Shown here: one piece after another, positions 26,590 through 37,504 of the stretch
How the letters are laid out: the number at the start of each line of letters is the position of its first letter
Numbering within the stretch: the stretch's first letter is position 1
NCBI RefSeq assembly: GCF_003026815.1
Contig: NZ_PYOG01000016.1
Coordinates: forward strand, 28,054 to 92,053
Length of the DNA: 64,000 nt
Source of the DNA: Photobacterium damselae
Lineage (GTDB): Bacteria > Pseudomonadota > Gammaproteobacteria > Enterobacterales > Vibrionaceae
Direction of reading: 5' to 3'
Notes under the pieces: generated by a model
The model's input: only the letters and a program-made list of their open reading frames with translations
Told to the model about the DNA's origin: nothing
The model's database searches: none
Position numbers and translations under genes: made by a program

Positions 26590-27435
26590 ATGGCAACAGT
26601 TACAGCTGCCCTAGTTAAAGAACTGCGTGAACGTACTGGCGCAGGCATGATGGAATGTAAAAAAGCGCTAGTTGAAGCTAACGCTGACATCGAGCTAGCA
26701 ATCGAAAACATGCGTAAGAGCGGTGCTGCTAAAGCTGCTAAGAAAGCAGGTAACGTAGCTGCTGAAGGCATCATCATCATCAAAGAAGGTGAAGGTGTAG
26801 CTGCACTTGTAGAAGTGAACTGCCAAACTGACTTCGTTGCTAAAGATGGCAACTTCCTTGGTTTTGCAAACGAAGTAGCTGAAGCTGCTCTAGCTGCTCA
26901 AAGTTCTGTTGAAGAACTACAAGCTAAGTTCGAAGAAGCTCGCGTAGCTCTTGTTGCTAAGATCGGTGAAAACGTTTCTATCCGTCGCGTTGAGTACATC
27001 AAAGGCGAAAACATCGCAACTTACAGCCACGGCGCACGTATCGGTGTTGTTGTTGCTGGTAACGGTGATGCAGAAACTCTTAAGCACATCGCAATGCACG
27101 TTGCTGCATCTCGCCCAGAGTACGTAACTCCTGAAGATGTACCAGCTGAAGTTGTTGCTAAAGAGCGTGAAGTTCAAGTAGAAATCGCAATGAACGAAGG
27201 CAAGCCACAAGCTATCGCTGAGAAGATGGTTGAAGGCCGCATGAAGAAGTTCACTGGCGAAGTTTCTCTAACTGGTCAAGCTTTCATCATGGAACCTAAG
27301 AAAACTGTAGGTGAAGTGCTTAAAGAAGCTGGTGCTACTGTTTCTGGTTTCGTTCGCCTAGAAGTTGGTGAAGGTATCGAGAAGCAAGAAGGCCTAAGCT
27401 TCGCTGAAGAAGTTGCACTAGCTCAGAAAGGTTAA
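26590..27435 (+). CDS. tsf: Translation elongation factor Ts
   Basis: 281 residues (283 in E. coli), starting [27 protein letters not shown]. The ATG at 26590 is the family start; an ATG two codons earlier is in frame. The core TDFVAKD motif that contacts EF-Tu is at about 80. EF-Ts exchanges GDP on EF-Tu. The gene ends at a strong terminator. Confidence 0.97.
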   Translation: MATVTAALVKELRERTGAGMMECKKALVEANADIELAIENMRKSGAAKAAKKAGNVAAEGIIIIKEGEGVAALVEVNCQTDFVAKDGNFLGFANEVAEAALAAQSSVEELQAKFEEARVALVAKIGENVSIRRVEYIKGENIATYSHGARIGVVVAGNGDAETLKHIAMHVAASRPEYVTPEDVPAEVVAKEREVQVEIAMNEGKPQAIAEKMVEGRMKKFTGEVSLTGQAFIMEPKKTVGEVLKEAGATVSGFVRLEVGEGIEKQEGLSFAEEVALAQKG

Positions 27436-27457
27436 TTCCTGAGTGAATTGCTGATAG

Positions 27458-27486
27458 AAGACCGTGGCCATGGCTACGGTCTTTTT
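27458..27486 (+). terminator. Intrinsic terminator of tsf
   Basis: A stem AAGACCGT/ACGGTCTT encloses an inner GGCCATGGCT loop and is followed by TTTTT. Confidence 0.85.
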
Positions 27487-27527
27487 ACAACTCCATATCT
27501 CTTAAGTAACCCTGGAAGGTAAAATTT

Positions 27528-28256
27528 ATGACCACAAACCCAAAACCAGCTTATCAACGTATTCTTTTAAAGTTAAGCGGTGAAGCACTACAAGGTGCAG
27601 AAGGCTTTGGTATCGATGCGAATGTACTTGATCGTATGGCGCAAGAAATTAAAGAGCTTGTTGAGCTAGGTGTTCAAGTCGGTCTTGTTATTGGTGGTGG
27701 TAACCTATTCCGTGGCGCAGGCCTTGCAGAAGCAGGTATGAACCGAGTTGTGGGCGACCACATGGGTATGCTAGCAACTGTGATGAACGGCTTAGCTATG
27801 CGTGATTCACTACACCGTGCCTATGTGAACGCTCGAGTGATGTCTGCAATTCCTTTAAATGGTGTGTGTGACAACTATAACTGGGCTGATGCAATTAGCC
27901 AGCTTCGTCAAGGTCGCGTGGTGATCTTCTCTGCAGGTACAGGCAATCCATTCTTTACAACCGATTCTGCTGCGTGTTTACGTGGTATTGAAATCGAAGC
28001 CGATGTAGTATTGAAAGCGACAAAAGTTGATGGTGTATTTACAGCCGATCCGGTTAAGAACCCAGAAGCAACGCTATATACTCAGCTAAGCTATCAAGAT
28101 GTTCTTGAAAAAGAACTGAAAGTAATGGATCTTGCTGCATTTACTCTTGCTCGTGACCATGGCATGCCAATTCGTGTATTTAACATGAACAAGCCAGGTG
28201 CTCTTCGCCGCGTGGTGATGGGTGAGCAAGAAGGCACACTAATTTCAAACGACTAA
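27528..28256 (+). CDS. pyrH: UMP kinase
   Basis: 242 residues (241 in E. coli). Bacterial hexameric UMP kinase of the amino-acid-kinase fold: [11 protein letters not shown] near the N-terminus, [10 protein letters not shown] at about 55-64, [16 protein letters not shown] at about 135-150 and KATKVDGVF at about 165. It phosphorylates UMP to UDP and is allosterically controlled by GTP and UTP. It follows tsf and precedes frr as in most gammaproteobacteria. Confidence 0.97.
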   Translation: MTTNPKPAYQRILLKLSGEALQGAEGFGIDANVLDRMAQEIKELVELGVQVGLVIGGGNLFRGAGLAEAGMNRVVGDHMGMLATVMNGLAMRDSLHRAYVNARVMSAIPLNGVCDNYNWADAISQLRQGRVVIFSAGTGNPFFTTDSAACLRGIEIEADVVLKATKVDGVFTADPVKNPEATLYTQLSYQDVLEKELKVMDLAAFTLARDHGMPIRVFNMNKPGALRRVVMGEQEGTLISND

Positions 28257-28315
28257 TTCAAGCTAGCATGTTGGATAACATGCTATTGTTGACCGAATGA
28301 TCAAGGGTATTAATC

Positions 28316-28873
28316 GTGATTAATGAAATCAAACAAGACGCTAAAACGCGTATGGAAAAAAGCGTTGATGCGCTTAAAAGCCAACTAGCTAAAGTTCGTA
28401 CTGGTCGTGCGCACCCAAGCCTATTGGATACTATCTACGTTGAGTACTACGGTGCAAACACTCCGTTGAATCAAGTAGCTAACGTAGTTGCTGAAGATTC
28501 TCGTACTCTTGCTATTACTGTATTTGACCGTGAGCTTGCTCCTAAAGTAGAAAAAGCAATCATGATGTCAGACCTTGGTCTAAACCCAATGTCTGCAGGT
28601 ACTGTAATTCGCGTTCCATTGCCAGCACTAACAGAAGAGCGTCGTCGTGATCTTGTTAAGATCGTTCGCGCAGAAGCTGAGCAAGGTCGTGTAGCAGTAC
28701 GTAATATTCGTCGTGACGCTAACGCGAATGTTAAAGCTCTACTAAAAGACAAAGAAATTTCAGAAGATGATGATCGTCGTGCACAAGACGAAATTCAAAA
28801 ACTGACAGATGACGCTATCAAGTCAATTGAAGCTGTTCTAGAAGTTAAAGAAAAAGAGTTAATGGAAGTGTAA
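28316..28873 (+). CDS. frr: Ribosome recycling factor
   Basis: 185 residues, the same as E. coli. The three-helix bundle has the tRNA-mimic motif [13 protein letters not shown] at about 27-39 and [20 protein letters not shown] near 140. It splits post-termination ribosomes with EF-G. The start is GTG at 28316; no better ATG exists. It ends before a terminator. Confidence 0.97.
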   Translation: MINEIKQDAKTRMEKSVDALKSQLAKVRTGRAHPSLLDTIYVEYYGANTPLNQVANVVAEDSRTLAITVFDRELAPKVEKAIMMSDLGLNPMSAGTVIRVPLPALTEERRRDLVKIVRAEAEQGRVAVRNIRRDANANVKALLKDKEISEDDDRRAQDEIQKLTDDAIKSIEAVLEVKEKELMEV

Positions 28874-28908
28874 TCCATTCTGTTAGCGCTTTAGCTTTTT
28901 GAAATTTG

Positions 28909-28939
28909 AAGCGCTGTGCGTGCAGTACAGCGCTTTTTC
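28909..28939 (+). terminator. Intrinsic terminator after frr
   Basis: A stem AAGCGCTGT/ACAGCGCTT with a 9-base loop is followed by TTTCTTT; it lies just before the uppS ribosome site. Confidence 0.8.
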
Positions 28940-28953
28940 TTTGAGGGAGAAAT

Positions 28954-29718
28954 ATGGCAGAGCAAATGATCGAAACTGAACTTTGTGCAGACAGTTTGCC
29001 TAAGCATATTGCCATAATAATGGATGGTAACGGCCGTTGGGCTCAAGCCAAAGGTAAAGCTCGAGTATTTGGCCACAAGGCGGGAGTCGAAGCGGTTCGT
29101 AAAGCCGTTTCTACAGCTAATCGTCTTGGTATTAAGGCTGTAACCTTATTTGCATTTAGTAGCGAAAACTGGCGTCGACCTGAAGATGAAGTCTCTCTAT
29201 TGATGGAGCTCTTTATCACCGTACTTGGTCGCGAAGTTAAGCGTCTGCACAAAAATAGCATTAAGTTAAAGATTCTTGGTGATAAAAGTCGTTTTAGTCA
29301 GCGCCTTCAAGATAAAATAGCTTCAGCAGAAGCTCTTACTGAAAATAATACTGGAATGGTATTAAATGTCGCTGCAAACTATGGCGGTCAGTGGGATATT
29401 CTCCAAGCGACTAAAAAGGCGATGCAGAAATTAATAGAGCAAGGATTAGAACCTGACTCTATGACTGAAGAAATGATTTCTGCGGAACTATCAACAGCAG
29501 GGGAGCCTGATGTTGATTTACTTATTCGTACCAGTGGCGAATGCCGAATCAGTAATTTCATGCTCTGGCAGACGGCTTATGCTGAATTGTATTTTACCGA
29601 GCAACACTGGCCTGATTTTGATGAACAAAGTTTGACTGATGCTATTGCTTGGTTTGTGACTCGTGAGCGCCGTTTTGGTTGCACTGGTGAACAAATTAAA
29701 GCATTAATGCAAAAATAA
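28954..29718 (+). CDS. uppS: Undecaprenyl diphosphate synthase
   Basis: 254 residues (253 in E. coli). A cis-prenyltransferase with the catalytic Asp in [16 protein letters not shown] (about 18-33), FSSENWRRP (about 69-77) and the C-terminal [23 protein letters not shown] (about 192-214). It makes the C55 lipid carrier for peptidoglycan and O-antigen in the cytosol and membrane interface. It begins the uppS-cdsA-ispC-rseP-bamA-skp-lpx series. Confidence 0.96.
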   Translation: MAEQMIETELCADSLPKHIAIIMDGNGRWAQAKGKARVFGHKAGVEAVRKAVSTANRLGIKAVTLFAFSSENWRRPEDEVSLLMELFITVLGREVKRLHKNSIKLKILGDKSRFSQRLQDKIASAEALTENNTGMVLNVAANYGGQWDILQATKKAMQKLIEQGLEPDSMTEEMISAELSTAGEPDVDLLIRTSGECRISNFMLWQTAYAELYFTEQHWPDFDEQSLTDAIAWFVTRERRFGCTGEQIKALMQK

Positions 29719-29756
29719 TATAAATAGAAGCCAATGTGGTGAATTTGCTGCATTGG

Positions 29757-29800
29757 CATTATTGTTTAGGTTATATGATAAATATATCTAAACAATAATG
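29757..29800. other. Perfect 13-bp inverted repeat upstream of cdsA
   Basis: CATTATTGTTTAG (29757-29769) and CTAAACAATAATG (29788-29800) are exact reverse complements separated by an 18-base AT-rich loop. They lie 23 bases before the cdsA start. It could be a weak terminator of uppS, an operator or an RNA processing site; none is shown. Confidence 0.7.
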
Positions 29801-29823
29801 TTTGATATACGAGAGGAAGCAGC

Positions 29824-30672
29824 TTGTTAAAGCAAAGAATCATTACCGCATTGATCCTCGCACCTTTAGTTATTGCTGGAATTTTTTTCTTACCGTTCTC
29901 AGCATTTATGATTGCGATTGCGGCAATTAGCCTAATAGGTTTTTGGGAGTGGACTCAATTTGTTGAGGCCAAGTCACGTATTCAGGCGATGATTATCCCA
30001 GTTGTTGCGCTTGGATTGAGCATGTTAGCTCTGCCAATAAATTATCAATCGATGGCAACGTTAAGTGCATCTCATCATGGAATGTTACTTATTGGTGGGA
30101 TCTGGTGGCTGATTGCATCAATATTAGCGCTAACATATCCAGCTAGCACATCACTTTGGTCGAAGGCCCCTCCTTTAAAACACCTCTTTGGTTTATTGAC
30201 CTTAATTCCATTTTTTTGGAGTATTTTACTGCTACGAGCGGTGAACTATGAAGTCGATTCAACCCATGGGGCGAAATTAGTTCTACTTGTGTGTTTGATT
30301 GTATGGGCCGCAGATACTGGTGCTTACTTTAGCGGAAAACGTTTTGGTAAACATAAAATGGCCCCCGCTGTTAGCCCGAATAAAACGTTAGAAGGTTTAG
30401 CTGGTGGCGTAATTTTAGCCGTATTTGTCGCATGGGGGGGCGCTCATATTATGAGTATTCCATTCTATTCTGTTGCTAGCTTACTGACCATTGCGGTAAT
30501 TACAGTGATTTCATCCGTATTGGGTGACCTTGTTGAGAGCATGTTCAAACGTGTTTCTGGCATTAAAGATAGTGGTAATATTCTTCCTGGTCACGGCGGC
30601 ATATTAGATCGTATCGATAGCCTAACCGCAGCCTTTCCTATTTTTGCTTTACTCTACTTATGGTGGATGTAA
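29824..30672 (+). CDS. cdsA: Phosphatidate cytidylyltransferase (CDP-diglyceride synthase)
   Basis: 282 residues (285 in E. coli) with eight or more membrane helices. It has the CDP-DAG synthase signature near the C-terminus: SVLGDLVESMFKRVSGIKDSGNILPGHGGILDRIDS (about 228-263). It converts phosphatidic acid and CTP to CDP-diacylglycerol, the precursor of all phospholipids. The start is TTG at 29824 with a strong GAGAGGAAG site. Confidence 0.95.
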   Translation: MLKQRIITALILAPLVIAGIFFLPFSAFMIAIAAISLIGFWEWTQFVEAKSRIQAMIIPVVALGLSMLALPINYQSMATLSASHHGMLLIGGIWWLIASILALTYPASTSLWSKAPPLKHLFGLLTLIPFFWSILLLRAVNYEVDSTHGAKLVLLVCLIVWAADTGAYFSGKRFGKHKMAPAVSPNKTLEGLAGGVILAVFVAWGGAHIMSIPFYSVASLLTIAVITVISSVLGDLVESMFKRVSGIKDSGNILPGHGGILDRIDSLTAAFPIFALLYLWWM

Positions 30673-30687
30673 GCTCTCTTCTTTTTT

Positions 30688-30714
30688 AAGGGCGGCCATA
30701 TTGGCGGCCCTTTT
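30688..30714 (+). terminator. Hairpin terminator after cdsA
   Basis: A stem AAGGGC-GCC/GGC-GCCCTT with one internal mismatch is followed by TTTTA, between cdsA and ispC. Confidence 0.65.
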
Positions 30715-30733
30715 AGTTAAATAAAGTGATTTT

Positions 30734-31930
30734 ATGCGTAAGTTGACGATTCTTGGAGCAACTGGCTCAATCGGTAGCAGTACCTTAGCTGTAGTTGCAA
30801 AAAATCCTGAACAATTTGAAGTTACAGCGCTTGCTGCAGGTTCCAATGTAGAAAAAATGTTGGAATTGTGTTGTTATTGGAAGCCAAAGTTTGCGGCAAT
30901 GGCATCAGAGACAGCAGCAAATGAACTGACTGAAAAATTAATTGAGCAAGGACTCACGACAAAGGTATTATCTGGTGAAAAAGGATTGTGCCAAGTTGCT
31001 GAATTAGAAGAAGTTGATACTGTAATGGCTGCAATTGTTGGTGCTGCTGGTTTAGTTCCAACGATGGCTGCGGTTAAAAAGGGTAAGCGCATTTTACTGG
31101 CCAATAAAGAAGCTTTGGTAATGACAGGGCAAATCTTTATTGATGCTTGTGAGCAATATGGTGCAGAATTACTGCCGGTAGATAGTGAACATAATGCTAT
31201 CTTCCAGTCTTTACCTGCAGATATTCAGGTACGTATGGGCCGTTGTGATTTAGCAAAGCACGGCGTAAGTAAAGTATTACTGACCGGTTCTGGTGGTCCA
31301 TTCCGCTATACGGACATTGCAGAACTTGAAACCGTAACACCTGAGATGGCAATTGCTCACCCTAATTGGTCTATGGGGCCAAAGATCTCTGTCGATTCAG
31401 CAACTATGATGAATAAGGGGCTTGAGTACATTGAGGCTCGATGGTTGTTTAATGCTAGCCGCGAAGAGATGGAAGTGATCATTCATCCTCAATCTGTTAT
31501 TCACTCTATGGTGCAATATAAAGATGGCTCTGTGATTGCTCAGATGGGGATGCCTGATATGTGCACTCCGATTGCTTGTGCGATGGCTTATCCTCATCGT
31601 GTTGATGCTGGTGTAGCACCTCTTGATTTTAGTCAGATAGGTGAGTTTACATTCTTGAAGCCTGATTATGATCGTTATCCTTGTTTGAAACTGGCAATGG
31701 ATGCGTGTTACCAGGGGCAGGCAGCTACAACCGCATTAAATGCTGCAAATGAAATTGCCGTAGGGGCATTTTTAGATAACAAAATTGGTTTTACCGATAT
31801 TGCTCGAATCAATGCTGCTGTATTGGCGGTGGCGAGTAAGGAAGAGCCTAAGGATATTGATGATGTGCTTGAATTGGATCGTCAAGCACGTCAGTTAGCT
31901 CTGGATGAAATTAAAAAGGTATTAGCATAA
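30734..31930 (+). CDS. ispC: 1-deoxy-D-xylulose-5-phosphate reductoisomerase
   Basis: 398 residues, the same as E. coli Dxr. The NADPH motif is [14 protein letters not shown] at about 7-20, then [12 protein letters not shown] at about 119, the metal-site [13 protein letters not shown] at about 145, and a substrate loop around [23 protein letters not shown] (about 205-227). It makes 2-C-methyl-D-erythritol 4-phosphate in the MEP isoprenoid pathway, feeding uppS two genes upstream. The last A of its stop codon is the first base of the rseP start. Confidence 0.97.
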   Translation: MRKLTILGATGSIGSSTLAVVAKNPEQFEVTALAAGSNVEKMLELCCYWKPKFAAMASETAANELTEKLIEQGLTTKVLSGEKGLCQVAELEEVDTVMAAIVGAAGLVPTMAAVKKGKRILLANKEALVMTGQIFIDACEQYGAELLPVDSEHNAIFQSLPADIQVRMGRCDLAKHGVSKVLLTGSGGPFRYTDIAELETVTPEMAIAHPNWSMGPKISVDSATMMNKGLEYIEARWLFNASREEMEVIIHPQSVIHSMVQYKDGSVIAQMGMPDMCTPIACAMAYPHRVDAGVAPLDFSQIGEFTFLKPDYDRYPCLKLAMDACYQGQAATTALNAANEIAVGAFLDNKIGFTDIARINAAVLAVASKEEPKDIDDVLELDRQARQLALDEIKKVLA

Positions 31931-33282
31931 TGGGATTTTTGTGGAATCTAGGGGCATTCTTACTGGCTCTTGGCATTCTTATTGCCGTGCATGAGTTTGG
32001 TCATTTTTGGGTTGCTCGTCGCTGTGGTGTTTATGTCGAACGTTTTTCTATTGGTTTTGGCAAAGCAATTTGGCAACGAAAAGGGAAAGATGGCACCGAA
32101 TATACTCTTGCAATGATTCCACTGGGTGGATACGTTAAAATGCTCGATGAGCGCGTTGAAGCCGTTCCCGAGCATCAGCGTCATATGGCGTTTAATAACA
32201 AGAAGCTATGGCAACGTAGCGCGATTGTTGCCGCTGGTCCTTTTGCAAACTTTGTCTTTGCCGTTTTTGCTTACTGGGTGGTGTACCTTATTGGTGTTCC
32301 CGCGGTTAAGCCTGTCATTGGTGAAGTAGCGCCACAATCTATTGCTGCACAGGGCGGAATTGCGCCTGGAATGGAACTAAAATCTATTTCAGGAATCGAA
32401 ACCCCTGATTGGGAATCTGTTAATATGGCGATGATATCTCATATTGGCGATAAGCAAATGGCAGTGACGCTCACAGAGCCTCATTCCAATATTGATGTAA
32501 AGCGTACGCTTAATTTGACTGATTGGTCTTATGATCCTGAGCGTGAAAATGTTTTAACGACTTTGGGTTTAACGCCATATACGCCAGCAATAACGCTAGT
32601 TATCTCACAACTTGTAGATAATGGCGCTGCAATTAATGCAGGATTCCAGTTAAATGATAAAATTATTGCGGTTGATGGAGAGCCAATTAAACAGTGGCAA
32701 ACTTTTGCAGATCTTGTAAAGGCAAATCCAGGTAAGACGTTAAATGTTGAAGTGTTAAGAGATAATGCACCTTTAACCTTAGCGCTAACACCAGCAGTAA
32801 AAGATTTAAAAGATGGTTCAAAAGTAGGCTATGTCGGTATCGCGCCAAAAGTTGATGCTTGGCCTGAAGATTACCGAATTAACTTACAATTTGGACCTAT
32901 CGAATCTGTGGCTAAGGCAACAGAGAAAACATGGCAATTGGTGACACTCACCTTTGACATGGTAACTAAGTTAGTGACGGGCGATGTAGCAATTAAGAAC
33001 CTAAGTGGTCCTATTTCAATTGCGAAAGGCGCTGGTATGACCGCCGATTTTGGTTTGGTTTATTTCCTAGGCTTTCTAGCATTGATCAGTGTGAACTTGG
33101 GTATTGTAAACTTATTGCCGCTGCCAGTGCTTGATGGTGGACATTTGATGTTTTTTGCCATTGAAGCGGTAACTCGTCGTCCTGTATCAGAAAAGATTCA
33201 GGACATAGGCTATAGAGTGGGATCAGCCATTTTGGTTGCGTTAATGGCCATTGCGCTATTCAATGATTTTACCCGCCTTTAA
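31930..33282 (+). CDS. rseP: Site-2 protease RseP
   Basis: 450 residues (E. coli 450). The zinc site HEFGH is at about 22-26, with the third ligand in the late membrane motif NLLPLPVLDGGHL (about 393-405). Two PDZ domains lie in between (about 115-310). It cuts RseA in the inner membrane to free sigma-E, and clears signal peptides. Its start overlaps the ispC stop by one base, so translation is coupled. The next gene, bamA, makes a client whose misassembly triggers this protease. Confidence 0.96.
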   Translation: MGFLWNLGAFLLALGILIAVHEFGHFWVARRCGVYVERFSIGFGKAIWQRKGKDGTEYTLAMIPLGGYVKMLDERVEAVPEHQRHMAFNNKKLWQRSAIVAAGPFANFVFAVFAYWVVYLIGVPAVKPVIGEVAPQSIAAQGGIAPGMELKSISGIETPDWESVNMAMISHIGDKQMAVTLTEPHSNIDVKRTLNLTDWSYDPERENVLTTLGLTPYTPAITLVISQLVDNGAAINAGFQLNDKIIAVDGEPIKQWQTFADLVKANPGKTLNVEVLRDNAPLTLALTPAVKDLKDGSKVGYVGIAPKVDAWPEDYRINLQFGPIESVAKATEKTWQLVTLTFDMVTKLVTGDVAIKNLSGPISIAKGAGMTADFGLVYFLGFLALISVNLGIVNLLPLPVLDGGHLMFFAIEAVTRRPVSEKIQDIGYRVGSAILVALMAIALFNDFTRL

Positions 33283-33318
33283 TAAATGCATTTTTAGCAA
33301 GGAATAATCAGAACAGTA

Positions 33319-35742
33319 ATGGCGATGAAAAAACTGTTGGTTGCATCCCTACTTTTAGGTAGTAGCGTTGCGCATAGTGCGGAACAAAATTTTGTTGTCG
33401 ATGATATTCGCTTTGAAGGCCTTCAGCGTGTCACATTAGGTGCTGCATTGTTAAAAATGCCGGTACGTGTGGGTGACACGGTTGATAGCCAAGACGTATC
33501 ATCGCTTATCCGATCTTTATATGCTTCCGGTAACTTTGAAGATGTTCAAGTTTACCGTGACGGCAATACACTTATTATTCAAGTGCATGAGCGTCCGACC
33601 ATCGCAAGTATTACTTTTGCAGGTAATAAGGCGATCAAAGAAGATCAGCTTAAAGAGAATCTAAACTCGGCAGACTTACGTGTTGGTGAAGCGTTAGACC
33701 GTACAACACTGAGTAAAATCGAGAAGGGGTTAGAGGACTTCTACTATAGCGTTGGTAAGTACAATGCAACAGTAGAAGCCGTTGTGACGCCTCTGCCTCG
33801 TAACCGTGTCGATCTTAAATTTGTCTTTACCGAAGGTGTATCTGCGAAAATTAAGCAGATTAACATCTTAGGTAACCACGTATTTAGTGATGCTGATATT
33901 CGCAGTAAGTTTAATCTTAAAGCGAATGTGCCATGGTGGAACTTCATGGCTAATGAAAAGTATCAGAAACAAGTACTGGCTGGTGACCTTGAAGCTCTGC
34001 GTACTATGTATTTAAATGATGGTTATTTAAAGTATCGTTTAGACTCTACGCAAGTATCGATTTCACCTGATAAAAAAGGCGTATACATCACGTTGAAAGT
34101 TCACGAAGGTGAGCAATACAAAGTGAAAAGCGTTCAGTTCCGTGGTGATACGGTAAACAGTCAGGCAGAGCTTGATAAACTGGTCGACTTTAAAGCGGGT
34201 GATGTTTATAACGGCGCGAAAGTAACGGCACTTGAAGAAGCGGTAAAACGTAAACTGGGTGAAGCTGGTTACGCGTATCCTCAAGTTCAAACTATCCCTG
34301 AATTTGATGATGCAACCAAAGAAGTCTCTTTAGTGGTTAACATCGATCCTGGTAAACGTGTTTATGTACGTAAGATTGAGTTTGCCGGTAACGCATCGAC
34401 AAAAGATGAAGTACTGCGTCGTGAAATGCGTCAGATGGAAGGTACTTGGCTTAATGCGAAGAACATTGAAACCGGTAAACAACGTCTAAATCGTACAGGT
34501 TTCTTTGAAAATGTCGATGTAGAAACAGTACGAGTACCAGGTTCAGATGATCAGGTTGATGTTCGCTATAAAGTTAAAGAAGCGAATGCAGGTAGTGTGA
34601 ACTTTGGTGTTGGTTACGGTACCGAGTCAGGTATTAGTTTCCAAGCTGGTTTAACCCAAGATAACTTCTTAGGTACAGGTAACCGTTTTGGTATTAATGC
34701 CATGATGAACGATTACCAGAAGAACGTAAGTCTTGAATATAAAGACCCGTACTTCACCATTGATGGCATCAGCTTAGGTGGTAAGGTTTACTACAATGAG
34801 TTTGAAGCATCGAATGCAAACATCTCTGACTATACCAACCAGAGTTATGGTACAAGCCTAACGTGGGGCTTCCCATTTAATGAGCTGAACTTCTTTGACT
34901 TTGGTCTAGGTTATGATCATAACAAGATCTCCAATACTCAAGAGTATTATCAGATTGAGAAGTTTAAGCGAGCTCATGGCTTTGACCGCGATGACGGTTC
35001 AATTGTACTGGATGATTTTTACTGGTCAGCATCTTGGACGCGTAATAATCTAAACCGTGGCTACTTCCCAACATCAGGTAACTACCAGCGTGCGTCACTT
35101 CGTATGACTATTCCTGGTTCTGATGCTCAGTACTACAAAGCTCAATACGATGTTCGTCAGTATATTCCATTAACTCAATCGCAAGATTTCAGTTTATTAC
35201 TACGTGGTCGTTTAGGTTACGGTAACGGTTATGGTAAGACAGACAACGGTAGTGATCAGTTATTGCCATTCTACGAGAACTTCTATGCCGGTGGCTTCTC
35301 TACCTTACGTGGTTTCCGTTCTAATACCGTAGGTCCAAAAGCTGTTTATGTTGGTGGTTGTCCTGCTGGTGGTGGCATCAGTGGTAATAACAACTGTTAT
35401 ACCGGTACTGATGATGCAGCCGGTGGTAACGCACAGGCTCTAGCAAGTATGGAGCTTATCGTTCCAACACCATTTGTATCAGAAGAGTTCCGCAACCAGA
35501 TCCGCACAAGTATCTTTGTTGATGCTGGTACGGTTTGGGATACTGAATACGATCTGAAAGATTCAAGTGGTAAGTACCTATATGATTACTCTGATCCAGG
35601 TATGATCCGTGCGTCATATGGTGCAGCGCTACAGTGGATGTCTCCAATGGGTCCACTTGTATTCTCATTGGCTAAGCCAATTAAGAAATATGATGGGGAT
35701 GATGAAGAACTATTCACATTCACCATTGGTCAAACATTCTAA
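33319..35742 (+). CDS. bamA: Outer-membrane protein assembly factor BamA
   Basis: 807 residues (810 in E. coli). A signal peptide (about 1-22, cut after AHSA) is followed by five POTRA domains (about 25-420) and a 16-strand beta-barrel. The barrel has the conserved lid motif RGF ([15 protein letters not shown], near 662) and a terminal strand FTFTIGQTF ending in Phe. It inserts beta-barrel proteins. A second ATG two codons later is possible. It is followed directly by the periplasmic chaperone gene skp. Confidence 0.97.
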   Translation: MAMKKLLVASLLLGSSVAHSAEQNFVVDDIRFEGLQRVTLGAALLKMPVRVGDTVDSQDVSSLIRSLYASGNFEDVQVYRDGNTLIIQVHERPTIASITFAGNKAIKEDQLKENLNSADLRVGEALDRTTLSKIEKGLEDFYYSVGKYNATVEAVVTPLPRNRVDLKFVFTEGVSAKIKQINILGNHVFSDADIRSKFNLKANVPWWNFMANEKYQKQVLAGDLEALRTMYLNDGYLKYRLDSTQVSISPDKKGVYITLKVHEGEQYKVKSVQFRGDTVNSQAELDKLVDFKAGDVYNGAKVTALEEAVKRKLGEAGYAYPQVQTIPEFDDATKEVSLVVNIDPGKRVYVRKIEFAGNASTKDEVLRREMRQMEGTWLNAKNIETGKQRLNRTGFFENVDVETVRVPGSDDQVDVRYKVKEANAGSVNFGVGYGTESGISFQAGLTQDNFLGTGNRFGINAMMNDYQKNVSLEYKDPYFTIDGISLGGKVYYNEFEASNANISDYTNQSYGTSLTWGFPFNELNFFDFGLGYDHNKISNTQEYYQIEKFKRAHGFDRDDGSIVLDDFYWSASWTRNNLNRGYFPTSGNYQRASLRMTIPGSDAQYYKAQYDVRQYIPLTQSQDFSLLLRGRLGYGNGYGKTDNGSDQLLPFYENFYAGGFSTLRGFRSNTVGPKAVYVGGCPAGGGISGNNNCYTGTDDAAGGNAQALASMELIVPTPFVSEEFRNQIRTSIFVDAGTVWDTEYDLKDSSGKYLYDYSDPGMIRASYGAALQWMSPMGPLVFSLAKPIKKYDGDDEELFTFTIGQTF

Positions 35743-35762
35743 GAAATTTAAGGAGATATCTT

Positions 35763-36272
35763 TTGAAACAGTGGGTTAAAGCAGCAGGTCTAAGCCTAGT
35801 AATTCTTTCTTCATCTATGTACGCTAATGCAGCGGAAGCCGCACAAAAGATTGGCTATGTAGCAACTGGTCAGGCTATGGCTCAGCTAGCTAAACGCTAC
35901 AATGTACAAGATAAGCTTCGTAAAGAGTTCAGCGGTCGTGTAAACGAACTTCGCTCTCTTGAGAAAAAAATGAAAGCTAAGATCGACAAGCTAAAGCGTG
36001 ATGGCGCAGTAATGAGCGATAGCGATCGTACTAAACTACAGCGTGAGCTAGCTTCTCTTGAGTCAAGCTATAAGCTAAAAGCACAAGCTCTAGCTGAAGA
36101 TCAACGTCGTCGTGGTCAAGAAGAAGAGCAAAAGCTTGTTATGAAGATCCGTACTGCAATCGATTCTGTAGCGAAGAAAGAAGGTTATAACTTAGTTCTT
36201 GATGCGAATGCTGTATTATTTGCAAGCAAGAAAGATGACCTTTCTCAGAAAGTTATCTCAGCAGTTAAATAA
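35763..36272 (+). CDS. skp: Periplasmic chaperone Skp (OmpH)
   Basis: 169 residues (161 in E. coli). A signal peptide (about 1-24, SMYANAA) is followed by the OmpH family core: a basic coiled-coil tentacle rich in Lys/Arg (about 60-130) and the end strand EGYNLVLDANAVLFA. As a trimer it holds unfolded outer-membrane proteins on their way to BamA. The start is TTG at 35763 with a strong AAGGAGA site. It is 20 bases behind bamA. Confidence 0.94.
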   Translation: MKQWVKAAGLSLVILSSSMYANAAEAAQKIGYVATGQAMAQLAKRYNVQDKLRKEFSGRVNELRSLEKKMKAKIDKLKRDGAVMSDSDRTKLQRELASLESSYKLKAQALAEDQRRRGQEEEQKLVMKIRTAIDSVAKKEGYNLVLDANAVLFASKKDDLSQKVISAVK

Positions 36273-36292
36273 TCTAAACTGCTATTATCAAC

Positions 36293-36350
36293 TAGGCTGT
36301 ATCGTTTACAATACAGCCTAATGATCATCACAGCCACCTAGTGTGGCTGT
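36293..36350 (+). other. Two consecutive hairpins between skp and lpxD
   Basis: A perfect 10-bp stem TAGGCTGTAT/ATACAGCCTA (36293-36320) is followed by ACAGCCAC/GTGGCTGT (36330-36350). Neither has a T-run. They could protect the skp message end or be processing sites inside the operon. Confidence 0.6.
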
Positions 36351-36376
36351 AGTTGCATAAAGATATAAGGTTAACA

Positions 36377-37405
36377 ATGGCTGTAATCACACTGGCTGAA
36401 CTAGCAGAAAAATTAGGTGCAGAACTACAAGGAGACGGTTCTGTAAAGGTTTCCTCAATTGCTAATATGGAAAAAGCGGCATCAGGCCAATTAACTTTTC
36501 TATCAAATAGCAAATACCGTAAGCACTTAGCAGACTGCCAAGCTTCTGTTGTGATTTTACGTGCTGGCGATGCTGAGTATTTCGCTGGTAATAAGCTGAT
36601 TGTCAACGACCCTTACTTAGCTTACGCCTTAACTGCGCAAGAGTTAGATACAACGCCTGCCGCGGCAACTGAAATTGCAGCAACTGCACAAATTGCTTCC
36701 GATGCAACACTAGGTCACGGTGTGTGTATTGGTCATAATGCGGTTATTGAGTCGGGTGTCGTACTGGGTGATAACGTACAAATTGGTGCTGGCTGTTTTA
36801 TTGGTAAAAATGCCCAAATTGGTGCAAACACAAAATTGTGGGCTAATGTCACCATTTATCATGAAGTCGTATTAGGCGAGCAGTGTTTAGTTCAATCTAA
36901 TACCGTGATTGGTGCTGATGGTTTTGGTTATGCTAACGACAAAGGTGAGTGGGTTAAGATCCCGCAGCTAGGTACTGTACGTATTGGTAACCGTGTCGAA
37001 ATCGGTTCTTGTACAACGATCGACCGTGGTGCATTGGATGATACGATTATTGAAGATAACGTGATTATCGATAACCAGATGCAAATCGCGCATAACGTGC
37101 AGATCGGATATGGTACAGCGATGGCTGGTGGTACTATTGTCGCTGGCAGTACGAAAATTGGTAAGTATTGTATTATTGGTGGTGCGTCCGTTCTTAATGG
37201 TCATATCGAAATTGCTGATGGTGTTACTATCACAGGAATGGGTATGGTTATGCGCAGCATCGAAGAGAAAGGTATGTATTCTTCGGGCATTCCATTGCAG
37301 CCAAATAAAGAGTGGCGTAAGACGGCAACCCGTGTTCATCGAATTGATGAGATGAATAAGCGCCTTAAAGCAGTCGAGAAAAAACTCGAAGAACCAAGCA
37401 AGTAA
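36377..37405 (+). CDS. lpxD: UDP-3-O-(3-hydroxyacyl)glucosamine N-acyltransferase LpxD
   Basis: 342 residues (341 in E. coli). An N-terminal uridine-binding domain ([17 protein letters not shown]) leads into a left-handed beta-helix of hexapeptide repeats (about 100-290). The catalytic His is in [18 protein letters not shown] (about 233-250). It is the third step of lipid A synthesis. ATG at 36377 follows TAAGG; the upstream TTG extension is not used in the family. Confidence 0.96.
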   Translation: MAVITLAELAEKLGAELQGDGSVKVSSIANMEKAASGQLTFLSNSKYRKHLADCQASVVILRAGDAEYFAGNKLIVNDPYLAYALTAQELDTTPAAATEIAATAQIASDATLGHGVCIGHNAVIESGVVLGDNVQIGAGCFIGKNAQIGANTKLWANVTIYHEVVLGEQCLVQSNTVIGADGFGYANDKGEWVKIPQLGTVRIGNRVEIGSCTTIDRGALDDTIIEDNVIIDNQMQIAHNVQIGYGTAMAGGTIVAGSTKIGKYCIIGGASVLNGHIEIADGVTITGMGMVMRSIEEKGMYSSGIPLQPNKEWRKTATRVHRIDEMNKRLKAVEKKLEEPSK

Positions 37406-37504
37406 GTTTATTGCTGAAATAAGAAAACTGGCCTACCTTTGTGTAGGTCGTTTTGTCTTTTAACTGAACGCTATTTTTTAACTATATCAAACAGGAATTC
37501 AGTT

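Noticed and set aside
36968..37339. 123-residue minus-strand frame opposite lpxD
   Set aside because: Produced by the hexapeptide repeat codons read backwards; rich in Asn/Thr/Asp with no ribosome site.
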